From assembly GCF_022376445.1 (NCBI RefSeq), contig NW_025955229.1, positions 1 through 54,020 of the forward strand: DNA of 54,020 nt, given 5' to 3'. Source of the stretch: Fomitopsis serialis. Taxonomy: Eukaryota > Basidiomycota > Agaricomycetes > Polyporales > Fomitopsidaceae. Every line of letters begins with the position of its first letter. Position 1 is the stretch's first letter. The notes beneath the pieces are model-generated. The model did no database searches and had not been told where the DNA came from. It worked only from the letters and a program-made list of their open reading frames with translations. The translations under genes were made by a program, and so were the position numbers. Positions 44,241 to 54,020 of the stretch are shown piece after piece.

Positions 44241-47200
44241 TCAAGCTACACTCTCCTCCTCCTGCTCGTCACCGTCCCACCCTTCGCTTTCCCATCCATC
44301 ACCTGTAGGCCCACGTGGTTCGTCCTCCCACATGTCCTCCCACCCATCACCTGCAGGTTCCCGTACCTCGTGCGCCCCGACGAAAGGCTCACTTGCAGCA
44401 CGTAGTGCTTGAAGCTGCACTTGCCATGCAGTGGTGACTCCTGTTGATGGGTGGTTCACGCTCGCTGACGCACCAATTGCGCTCACTGACACACCAATCG
44501 TGCTGGTCAACGTGCCGCCCGACATGCTGGTCAACGTGCCGCCCGACATGCTTGTCGACACGGCACCCGACGCGTTCGTCAACACGGCGCCCGATGTGTT
44601 CGTCGTCGCGGCGCCCGGCATGCTCGTTGACGCGGCATCCGACGCATTTGTTGACGCGTGATTTGCATTCATCGTCACGCTGTTTGTGCTCGTCGACATG
44701 TTTATGCTTGTTGGTTGCACAGCGACCGCAGGCTGGGACATGTCGGCGGCCAGGACTCCGTCTCCGTAAATCAGCTCCATAGCATTTGTCACCCACATAC
44801 CTACTTCCTGCCATATGTGCGCACATACTGATCGCAGGGTCATGCGGACTTCGGCCTGGCAATTAGTGTATGCTGATAAGCCTTCCTGAACTTCAGCTGG
44901 CAATTCTTGACGGATGTCACGCCTGCCGAGCCACTGTTGTGCCACCCACTTGTGGTAGGCCAGGACCCGACACATCTCCTCAACCAGTAGATAAACTTCT
45001 TCTTCCCACCGATGCGCCCTTGCACGGGACTTGCACCATTCCACACGCAAAGCTATATATGTGAATTAGCCTCCCCACTACAGTGGGAAAGATCACACCT
45101 ACATACCTTCTTGCAGGTTAAGATCATCAATGTTCTCGAGGATGTCCTCGGGCCCTACAAGCGACGTAGTGCGCCAAATCCAGGACAAGGTGCGGTGTCC
45201 CTCCGTCTCCTTGCCTTCATCCAGTCTTAGCCCGCAAATGTGCTGATCCTCGAGGGCCTGGAGTGTGGCTTCCCAGCCTGTTCTGCCAAGCGTAGCCGAG
45301 AGTGAGACCAATGCCGTACGCGCACGGCATACTGCCCTGCACTCTCGTCGACCTTGGCTTGTGTCGTGCTGATAATCGACCGCGTGCGGGTGTTCACCTG
45401 TTGATCACGAACGAATCAATCTTTAAACAAATATAGATGGCTTCTGAGGTGCAGATTGCGCTGCAGGGCCGAGAGAGTGTTGTGGGCTTGAGCGTAGCGC
45501 AGTCGCCACTCAACATCTTGCAAGAAAACACTGACCTCCAGGCCTGAGCTGATCCCAGAGGGGAGGAGAACAGTATGTCGTATGCAGGGAGGTCCTTGTT
45601 CGCATCGCGTGCTAGGCGTTCACGGAAGGACTCGGCACCGGGGATGTACGCGTGCTGTATTTTAAACCAAGCTTCGAGTCTGCGGCGGAGACCGTTGAGC
45701 CGCTCTTGGAAAGTCGCACGCTGCTTGTGTTCCCCGAGTCCCTGAGATTCCCGACGAAGGCGGCATCTGCAATGGGGAGTCGTGAGGATGGGCCGGGAGT
45801 GTAATCACTACGTGGGCTTACTGCTGGGTCTCCAGATCAAGTCCGGCGAGCATGACACTCAGCGACATGCTCGTGTGACACGATAAGTCCTGACCTGCCT
45901 GTAAGTGCATTGCTTCCTCTTCAGCAAGCTGGAGGTGCACTGCCGCCACGGTCACCACTAGATTCATGTCAGCAGAGACAAAGGCACATGCATGCGTCAC
46001 GCACCAGGTTCCGTCATCACTAAAGGATTGACAGAGGTTGTAGGGTCAGCCTCCCAAGCTTCGACTAACTCCGTCCATGTGCGCACGCTCTCGCGCGGTA
46101 AGGTCTCCCCGAACTCCTCGAACGCAAGGTGCATGGTGCACATGTGCTCAAGAGCCTCCTCCAGCCTCCTACAAAGTGTCGGACCTATAACAGAACACTG
46201 TTAGGGCCGCCACACATGATTGGCTACAATGCACGCACTGAGCTTCCGGACCTTCCCCCAGTTGTAGGTTGCAAACACGTCGTCCAACACGTCGCGTCAA
46301 TGGCCGGGTCCCATTTCTTTGGTAGATGTTGCAAATGGGTTCACGGCAGCCCAGCCTCATTCGACCACCTCGCTGTCGGTGCGCCCCACGCCCTTCGTGT
46401 AGTTGAATGAGTACGCCATTTGGCAAGCGAGACGGTGCACATTGAGGTGATGCTTCGGCACAAGGAAGAGGTACTTGCATTGTATGTGATCAAGTTCGAG
46501 GCCATAGACATCCCGGCGGACGGGCAAATTGCGGCTCCACTGGCACAAGATGTCGTAGGATGTTACCACCTCGACGGTGCAGTGATGTGTGAGGCTAGAG
46601 AAGTATATATAGTCCATGTTTACATAGCTGTGGACGTGTTAGAGAGCAGCGAGGTAGTATGTGTCGTTTTACGTACCGTTCGCCATACTGTAGGTCGCCT
46701 ACGGAGGCTGGTCGTTTCATGTCATGTCTGATGCACTCGACGGTAGCTACTCCGCTTGCGTCCGTCTCGCGGATCTTCTTGATGTTCGCGAGCTTCACGG
46801 CGTCGTGGTTGTGGCATGTGTTCATCTCGGGCGGCAGTTTCATGTCGAAGGTGTTGAGGAATTCCTTGTAAGCCTGGTCCTCGACGAAGTACGCGAAGCC
46901 CTTGTTCAGGCCGGGGTCGACCGCCACACTGGAGACCTTCTTGTGTTTAAGGCGGAAATTAGCATCAAGGCCGACAAACAGGCGATAAAGCCATCTGATA
47001 TCCTTATCAGCTCTAGAGGTGCACGAGTGACAGGGTACCACTTACTTTTCCCCTTCGGGAGCATCCTGCCAATGATCGGGCAAATTCTTGCCTGGATGAG
47101 GGCATGCCGGGCATTCCACCACGCATTCGCCTCATGCGGTTCCGCTGACACCGGAGACGTCATGTCCACGGCCTGCTCGCTTGAGCATCTTTAGGTGACT

Positions 47201-48268
47201 CCAAGCCCGCGACATGCACAGGAACGCGGGGTAACGATCCTGTGCGAGGTGTGATTAGTTTTTCAGTTCGGTGTACGATTGATGGGCACTCACTGCTGGT
47301 TCCCGCGGTGCTATATTCTCCGTCCGTCGCGCGAGCGTTTGGTAGAACTCATAGGCTGAGATTTTGGACTGGGTGCGCAACAAATGGAAAAGCTCCATGA
47401 GCGAGAACGTGGCAGCGGTCTTCGGATTTGTGACCGTCGCGGGGAACAGCCGCACCTGCATGAGTTGGGTGGGCAGGTGCACCTTTTGATGACAGTTACA
47501 AAACTCGAGCGCAACGTGATGGATGCCGGTGACGTCAAGGATAACAAAGCCGTCGTCAAAGGCCGTTTTGGGGTTGGGGCAGCGTCGGCCCGGCGGGTGA
47601 CCCATCTGCATAGTTACGCCGAGGTCCTTGAGGTTCGCATGCTGGAAATGAGTTTCGGCCCAGCACTGGGCAAAGGTTTCAGTCATAATGAAAGGTCACC
47701 GCGCTCAGGAACTGCTCACCTTAATCCGGTGAAGAGGCGTACACATATGCGTGCCAGCTGTGCAGCCCGCACAATACAGCTGGACATCAGCGCAGTCTTC
47801 GCAGCGGTACTCTGCAATTCCGTTGTTGCATGTCGGGCATCGCGAGTCTGTGAAGCCCACGCGGCCTTCGAGCCGCAACAGCTCGAGGAGCCACTCGTCA
47901 ATCCTAGCACTCCACTCCTTCAATGGATGGTCCTGTACAGTCAAAGGTTAGTCATGATCGAGTATTATCGTGCGGAGTGCACTCACACTGGCGGTTCATC
48001 AACGTCTACGAGCCTCCACTGTGTCTGCCTCCGTGATGACATACACATGCCCCTTGTCTGCGTCGGTATGATTGAGATCAGGGGCGTCGCCTGCCACATG
48101 ACTTAATGGTATGTCGATGAAGGACGTCTGCGAGGTGAGGCCCTGGGGGCCGGACACGAACACCGTGTGCCGCGCCTTCTCCGTTGCAGCCTGCATGTGA
48201 CCGGGTTCCTCTTCAACGACCGTATGGAACTTGAATTCGACGCGCCGTCGTTTCCGTGCACCAGACAT
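44241..48268 (-). pseudogene. KDZ transposase with CxC2 cysteine cluster, inactivated
   Basis: The start is at MSGARKRRR (48,268), although the frame continues upstream. Exons read 48,268-about 48,000; 47,932-47,720; 47,665-47,294; 47,239-47,046; 46,994-46,677; 46,627-46,239; 46,184-46,005; 45,957-45,822; 45,766-45,107; and 45,052-44,241. Introns are mostly 47-55 nt with GT-AG borders. The CxC2 cluster lies in exon 2 (CPTCNNGIAEYRCEDC) with PLHRI. The transposase core has LFVGLDANFRLK, DPGLNKGFAYFVEDQ, TCHNHDAVKLAN, SGVATVEC, RHDMKRP, SSL and SYDILCQW, then the VVE..GWAAVNPFATSTKEMG region. DANF, YDI and VVE fit the RNase H-fold DDE triad of the family. A coiled-coil-like C-terminal region ends in tandem Ser/Thr/Gly repeats. 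In-frame TGA codons lie at 47,134, 46,359, 46,299 and 45,418, and frameshifts near 45,580, 45,325 and probably 47,990. It is not functional as read. Confidence 0.9.
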
Positions 48269-48461
48269 GATGCTGGCAACACAGTGCGAATGACGGTGGG
48301 CAACAGGGGCAGGAGCGGACCGTGACACAGCGACACGGGAGGCTTCGCAAAGATGAGTAGACACCTGTCAAAACAAGCGAGAATGAGCATATTGCGGCGT
48401 CGGCATAGATGACACCGATCTCGGGCGAGGCTTCCATGGAGTTGCGAGAAGGGCTACTCAC

Positions 48462-49276
48462 CACATGGCTCAAGGTAATGGGCTGCCCAAGACTATCTTC
48501 TCTGTCCAAAGAGGGGAAGGATGAGTCCAATTTGAGTGGGGTTGCGCTTGAATAGTGGCCGGCCAACACTCGTGGCGGAACTATACCATGCACGTTGCGA
48601 GGATCCTGCAAAGATGGTGCTCCTGAAGGAGTCATCAGTTCAATGTCTGATGAATACACGTCCGCGTCGATCAGAGCGTCCTCGAGCTGCTAAGGAAGCC
48701 CGAGACCTTAGATCAGCGGCCGCGCAACTGTTAACGTGGCCTTGCTGTCCCTGCTCAACTAGTGCGCCAGAGTGTCGCGCAACAGAACCTCACATCGCAG
48801 AATGGTGAGTGGGAGAAACACGTACCTAAGGGTGAGTTCCAGTCCAGGCTCGCCAACTTTGCTGGTCCTCGGGAACCACGGAGACACGCCGCCGCGAGAC
48901 AGCAGCGTGAATCCGTCGGCGATGGTGAAGCCTATAGCTACAAGGACGACGTGTCGAATGACGCCGCCGCCGCTAATCTGTTCATCAACCGGCCCAGACC
49001 CGATGGCAGTGAGAAGACTGACCAGTTACCCCATGAGAGGCTCATAAGCGCACACAGCGCAGAGAGGTGTTCGTCGTCATTCAGGCTGATGGAAGAGTGC
49101 GCACAGGTCGCCGGAGTCACAGACGACACCTCAAAGTCGAGATGAACACATCGGAGGCGTGCAAACCTGCGGGAGAGGCACGTGAGGGATAACACAGTAC
49201 CAGATTGGGAGGCAAGCACCACCAGATGCGGCCCCGATCGATGTGCAACACAGTCGCTCAGCCAATCGGACACCAT
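48462..49276 (-). CDS. Possible exons upstream of the KDZ gene, unknown product
   Basis: One clean exon (48,686-48,462, acceptor TTAGCAG, donor GTGAGT) encodes about 75 codons, including DVYSSDIELMTPSGAPSLQ and SFPSLDREDSLGQ. A further minus-strand frame (49,276-48,938) lies upstream. If a roughly 90-nt intron ending TTTTGACAG is removed, the 48,462 exon joins in frame to sequence that runs into the KDZ start region. This could be the 5' part of the KDZ transcript or a separate gene. I do not recognise it. Confidence 0.35.
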
Positions 49277-49649
49277 TTAAAGATCCCTCCCATGGCTGCG
49301 ACATATGCTAACATAGCTATGTGTGTCGAACACTACGTGCGTTAGCTTAGCTAGATCGGTGAACTGTTACTAGGCATAGATCTCATCCTGTACATACTAT
49401 TCTTATGTACACGCCTCGAAGGTATGATACACAGGCGTAGTAAAGCCACGAGAGTGAGGTGAGACTCGGAGTTGGTGCATTGCTACTTGCATTGCGTCCA
49501 AGTAGCGATGAGTGTCATCCATCCTCAATACTCATTATCAGGCTAGTACTTCGTAAGTCCTGTCCACATTCAAGCTTGATTTATTGGCTCAGACTCAACA
49601 GTGTGTTCGCCATACAGCTTGTCACTCATGGAATACATGGTCTATCTAA
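49277..49649. other. Interval without a gene
   Basis: This lies between two minus-strand genes. It holds short inverted runs (TGTACATACTATTCTTATGTACA near 49,390) and nothing coding that I can recognise. Confidence 0.4.
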
Positions 49650-50410
49650 TCAGTCCGTGACGATGTTCATACTCTGCCATGCTAAGCCTCCTTGGACCTC
49701 TAGCTCTTCCAGTCGTGTGACGCCTGCGCAGATGTCCTCCACTTCCTTCAGTAAACCGCATATATGCTTCGCGCCCCAGTGAAGGTACACATCACGAGCA
49801 ATGTTCCCATATACTGTATGTTCCCGCCCTTTCCTCTGCGTGATTGCCTCCCAAGCCGTAAGCCTCTCCTTCACTTCGCACTCCAACGCAGATATGACGT
49901 CGACCGGCCAGTTCCTGCCCACAGCCTTCGTCTGCTTCATCCGCTGAAACCCCGCCTCGACCATGAATTCCAACTGCCTGCCATTGAGCATGCGCATTGC
50001 TCGCTCGGCAGTCAATATCCCACTGTCGTGATCATTCCCCTCCAGTACATCGCGCTCCGGGCCCACGAACTCAAACGGCCATTTGTGAAGGCCGAGGTCG
50101 CTCGTATATGACTCTTCGACCGTTCCGAGTGACTTGAATGGCTCGCGAGCCAGCTCTAGGAGACGCGGTGGTAGGGTGGATGGGTCCCAGCCCAGGAAAG
50201 GGCTGGAGAAGAATTCTTGCTTCTTGGTGTGTGCTCTGTAGTGACACCAAGAGTGCGACTGCTTTCCGCTGACGAGTCCACCATGAGCCGCCAAGATCGC
50301 ATATGATGTCATGGAACCAACTCACGTAGGTGTCTCATTATATTTCTTCTCGCTGCACGTCTCGCCGCTTTCCTCTCGGCATCCGTGTAGTACTTAGCAC
50401 GTCGACCCAT
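49650..50410 (-). CDS. Small basic-start hypothetical protein, two exons
   Basis: It starts at 50,410 with MGRRAKYYTDAERKAARRAA, a highly basic N-terminus of a type seen at the start of many transposon-linked agaricomycete proteins. A donor GTGAGT follows CACCTAC. The second exon continues to 49,650 with HTKKQEF, LPPRLLELAREPF and long helical segments (MLNGRQLEFMVEAGFQRMK; VISALECEVKERLTAWEAI). The exact acceptor that keeps the frame could not be fixed. No premature stop is seen in the long exon. The function is unknown; the basic start could bind nucleic acid. It lies in the same orientation as, and 1.4 kb upstream of, the KDZ gene. Confidence 0.5.
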
Positions 50411-50579
50411 GGTGTTACTGAGAGGAGGGAGAGTGAGAGACGCCGTGGCCCGTGCTGTCATTAAATTCAACCTCGATGGATCATGCACATGACTCCGACA
50501 GCTACATTTTGATTGACAATACAACACGATACGGTACGACTGCAGGACAGCGAGTGGAAGCTCTAAGTACAGTAGATAA

Positions 50580-51300
50580 TCAGCCCTTCAAGGGCTTGAA
50601 GCGAGACTGGCCTCCACTGACAGGGCCCGGCTGCACCTTAACATCACCGTTGTCCTCGGCTCGTTTGAACGCAGCCCGTGCCTCGTCGTAGCTTCTGAAG
50701 GACAGATGGACCGCCTCAGAAACTCCATTCACGTATCTCGCCGCCTCCGCACTGGGCAGTGCCATCAGACAGCTGAGACGAGGGCAATCACGCAAACTTA
50801 CTAGTGACTGAACACACCAACTTTGGTGCCCACGACAACTACGTACCACTTGCCCTTTCGGGGCGAGTACTCATCAATAATCGGGTCAGTTCGTTTGCCC
50901 GGCGTGGCGAAGAGGCGGTCGTCCAAAGAGGAGCATCCGGAAGCGGATACCGAGCAGGCAGAGGCAGGATGAAAATCGGTCAAGTCACGACAGGGGAATG
51001 GTGTGTGCGTAGAACCGGGTGACCCGCATGTGGTGAAGACACCGGAAGAGTAGGAAGAGCCATGCGGAGGTCGTCGAGGTTGTTGAGGGGCGTAGGCGGC
51101 GCACTCAGGAGGCCCTCAAGAATGGCCGCGTGGCGCTGGGACCGTGCTAAGTCTGCCATTAGATAAGCCGGGGTGTGACCTCAGCACTTACCTTCAGGAG
51201 AAACCGACGCCGACGGTCTGCGCTGATGCACAGGGCTCGCTGGTGCCGCTGGTGTCTTCGACAATGCACCCATGGGCACTGGGCCCACTGGCGTCGTCAT
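50580..51300 (-). CDS. Viroplasmin (RNase H1 N-terminal-like) domain protein
   Basis: It starts at 51,300 (MTTPVGPVPM), with introns at 51,191-51,153 (39 nt) and 50,801-50,752 (50 nt, phase 2). Across the second intron the protein reads KWYVVVVGTKVGVFSHY, then RYVNGVSEAVHLSFRSYDEA and a short helix. This W/YVV..G...GIF....A...V.GVS...F.S..EA layout is the caulimovirus viroplasmin/RNase HI N-terminal fold, a small RNA/DNA-hybrid-binding domain that is very common in basidiomycete transposon-rich regions. The middle exon changes frame near 50,995, so either a small intron was missed or one base was lost. No RNase H catalytic domain follows, so it is a stand-alone binding domain. The N-terminal part is low-complexity and probably disordered. 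Confidence 0.65.
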
Positions 51301-51748
51301 GGTCGTCGGAGACGGGGGAATATGCATCGAGTCGGGTTGAAGGTGCCCACCTTGGTCCTTATGATCCTGTGCGCGCCTTGGGCGCTCCCCTTGATCTCAA
51401 TGTTCATGCATCATGTGGCACGACGACCACGTCCCTTCGCCATCTCGATCCTCGCCCGTCTACTCGCCTCCCTCACTTCCTCCTCTGGCCGCGCTTGCCG
51501 TTCCCCACTGCAATTAATTGGCCGCATGCTTGATAACGAAAGCAAGGCCGCTTCTTTACTCGACGTGGACAGTCGCTGTCAAAGCCGGCGTCAACCTCGT
51601 GCAAAAATGTTGACTCACCACCATCTCTTGTACATGAGAAGTTCCTCCTTCCACCTGGCAAACCTTCAAGATATTGTGATCAGTCACCTGGTACGTGCAC
51701 CGGGTGCAGTGCGCAGTGCCATCACTGACAGATGTTCACGCGACAGAC

Positions 51749-54004
51749 ATGCCGCCAAAGTCATGGGCGACACCGGAGCAACTGCAATTTTTTCAAGACC
51801 ACAGAGAGGGCTTTCTTGCTGCGCAGAAGGCTGTCAAGGTCGCGAGTTCCTCACGGAGACAGAGAGCGCTTCTTTGAGAAATGGCTGGAGCTGACGAAGA
51901 TGTTTGGGCCCGATGTCGTGCTAGACGACCTCACTGAGGAGCAGATGGCCAAATACGGTGTCGCCCTGCAGAAGCGCAAGAAGGTACGTGACTATGCTAC
52001 CATCGCGTCATGTTACTGACACATTTTTTGCAGCAAATCCATGACAAACTCTACAACGGGGTGTATGCGGCGCGCCGCGACAGACCGAAGGCCCTGACGC
52101 TAGCATCACTCCTTCTGGCCGCACCACTTCCAGCGAAACGCGCACCCCAGCCCGTAGAAGCCTATTCAAAGCTCTACTACAAAACCAAGGTGAAACCATC
52201 GCTCACCAGTGAAACGAAGAGCACAGACGGTTTGAAAGGCCAAAACATCAATCTCCTGCGTTGCGAACTCGCGTCAGCCCTCAAGCTGGAGTCGCCGGAG
52301 GTTCTAGCCGAGGTCCAAAGCTACATTGAAGAACAGAAGGCAATCATTGAAGCAACCAAGAAGGCGGTGCCGGCGCCAGTGCCTTCGCTGGCCAATTGCA
52401 TGCCGGAGGAATACCACGGGTTCGTTACCCATATCCTCCTCCGCTCCGGGGTGCTGACACGTTTTTGCTTCGTAGCGCAATCAAAAAGATGCCGCAGGTG
52501 CTGGTAGTGTTCCTCAAGATTTTTGCGGCTGCAACAGGCATGTGTGTCAGCGTGTACGGTGGAGGACCCTCGCCGGAGGAGGGTGGGGCGCTGCAGACGT
52601 TCGAGTGAGATCTTCAGACTCAGTTGCGAATGTGTTCACCGATCCTTTTACTTATCTAGCTTTCATGTCGGTACAACTCCTGCCGGCCATGACTTCGCTG
52701 CTTGTTTCCCAGGCCTCGAGAAGGTCCTCATGGTGCCCTTTGGGAAGTTCCTTGCAGCGAAGTATTGTGAGTCGTCAGCCATCTGTTTCGCTGCATCTTC
52801 TGATACACTTTCTAGCTCCCACTGAACATGCACGTTGAGCACTATCTGGCTCGCGAAATGCTGTGTTGCCTGCCGACTGCGTGGAGATGACGGCCACAGC
52901 CCCTCTCACTGAGATTGAGTCTGCTAGTGAAGTTGTACCACCCCCTGCTGAAGTCGCATCTCCTGCCGCCAATGCTCCGGTGCTTCCCGTCGACATCGTC
53001 TCTCCTGTCGCCGACATCACGGCGCCTGCCGCTGACGCTGTTCCTCCTGCTGTTGATGTTGCGGCGGCCATGGCTTCACCAATGTCCGCACTCCCGGAGC
53101 TGGACGTGTCTGCGCTCGCGCTGTTCTCAGGTGATGCAAGTGGTGATGTCAATCTCGCATTTGATCCATCAACCACGAGGGCCGAGAACTGGGGCAAGGG
53201 CTTCATGCCCATCGCTCCTCTTCTTCCGTCAATGTCAATACCCGCAATGGACTCAAACACTTTGGTCGACGACAACAACATTTTTTCGGCCGAGAATATT
53301 GTGCTTTATCTGCACGCACCACCCATCGAGAACAACGTGTTCCAGGAGTTCAACCCATGCCCTCCTGGGCATTCACTACCCACGAGTGTGGACCTCATGG
53401 ATGCGCCGTACCGATTCACTTCTATCCCGCTGCCTGATCATGCTTTAGACCCGTCCCCTTTGTGTTCCCACCAGACCCACCCTTGACATATGTGAGCAGC
53501 TCAAGCCCCACCCTCACCTTTAACTTTGATGTGATCAGTGTACCACTGCAGCCCACCGCATGATCCTCCACCTCCACCTCTTCCGTGGCGTCTCCCTTGG
53601 CTGTCGACACACAGAACGGCTCGGTGCCTGCAGATGCCTTGATGCCCGGGCTCACGCCGTTGGCCGTGACCGCTTTGGTTGCCTCCCTACCTGCAGCAAC
53701 AATGTCTACCTCGGCGGCTGCTATGTCTACTTCGGCGGCAACTTCGTCTACTACATCTACCCCGGCGGCAGCTATGTCTACCTCATCTATGACATTGCCT
53801 GAGGTGACGTCAACGTCGGCACCTATCTCTACAACTATCTCGGCGACCGCGACGTCTGCCGTGCCCAACGAACTGCCTTCGCCCCCATGCCCTCCTAGCC
53901 CATCGACAAATGCGATGGAAGACATTGCTCGTGGTGGACGGCCACGCAGGGAACGGACAGTTCCCAAGCCCGCGGACGCTGACTGGCAGCCATCCAGTGG
54001 ATGA
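51749..54004 (+). pseudogene. Large basidiomycete transposon-companion protein, decayed
   Basis: It starts with MPPKSWATPEQLQFFQDHRE. The frame breaks near 51,840, then resumes RERFFEKWLELTKMFGPDVV. Introns are at 51,984-52,033, 52,420-52,475, 52,605-52,659 and 52,767-52,815. Conserved blocks are KRAPQPVEAYSKLYYKTKVK, GGGPSPEEGG, HVGTTPAGHDF and VLMVPFGKFL. This order is that of a large agaricomycete family of unknown function that often lies beside KDZ and other transposons. The C-terminal part is a long Ala/Pro/Ser/Thr-rich region with MSTS repeats, ending in a basic GGRPRRERTVPK motif. A TGA at 52,836, another at 53,562 and a frame change near 53,450 suggest it is inactive. Transcription would be divergent from the minus-strand cluster, with about 450 bases between the starts. 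Confidence 0.65.
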
Positions 54005-54020
54005 GGCAAGGAGAACCACA

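Noticed and set aside
44431..44782. Plus-strand genes in the repetitive part of the KDZ gene
   Set aside because: They are antisense readings of the Ser/Thr/Gly repeats of the KDZ C-terminus.

Overview
The window looks like a transposon-dense accessory region of a basidiomycete genome, most likely an agaricomycete. The reasons are introns of about 45-57 nt, a CxC2-type KDZ (Kyakuja/Dileera/Zisupton) transposase gene, Plavaka-type (CACTA-related) transposase fragments, a viroplasmin-like gene, and companion protein families that I know only from agaricomycete genomes. I recognise no intact housekeeping gene.

Layout. Positions 1-24.5 kb and 35.4-43.0 kb are dominated by copies of one large non-coding repeat of about 7 kb, called here the 7-kb repeat. 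It begins TACGATCCCTGAGG, ends AGGGATCGTA, and is almost free of CpG. Copies are Z (1-3,840, cut by the window edge), A (7,524-14,506, minus), B (14,535-about 21,344, plus, truncated), D (23,101-24,537, one end only), a 0.6-kb piece at 28.74-29.35 kb, and C (35,366-43,037, plus, complete). A and B lie head to head across 28 nt and form a diverged palindrome of about 14 kb. Younger insertions sit inside the copies: a 448-bp hAT-like element with an 8-bp target duplication, an 865-bp terminal-inverted-repeat element with a 9-bp duplication, a 217-bp TA-flanked MITE, a roughly 960-bp inverted-repeat element, and a solo LTR with a 5-bp duplication. Copy C carries both the hAT (otherwise only in A) and the 865-bp element (otherwise only in B), so it appears to be an A/B recombinant.

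Between the repeats are fragments: the C-terminal part of a Plavaka transposase (6.35-7.11 kb), a Myb/SANT-like gene whose 3' end is cut by a MITE (21.7-22.8 kb), a Plavaka N-terminal fragment (26.7 kb), a DUF6699-like fragment (27.0-27.6 kb), two unrecognised genes (29-30.5 kb), and a Ty1/copia retrotransposon with its 5' LTR (30,575) and decayed gag-pol. That retrotransposon is cut at 35,365 inside RNase H by copy C. A Ty3/gypsy reverse transcriptase scrap borders the other end of copy C.

From 43.4 kb to the end the sequence is CpG-normal and holds a KDZ transposase pseudogene (44.24-48.27 kb, minus) and three companion genes: a small basic protein gene, a viroplasmin-like gene, and a large gene of a basidiomycete family at 51.75-54.0 kb. 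Most premature stops in the KDZ and copia genes are TGA where CGA is expected. Together with the CpG loss in the repeats, this points to cytosine methylation and deamination of transposons. Identities were judged by eye; no alignment, search or count beyond reading was run.
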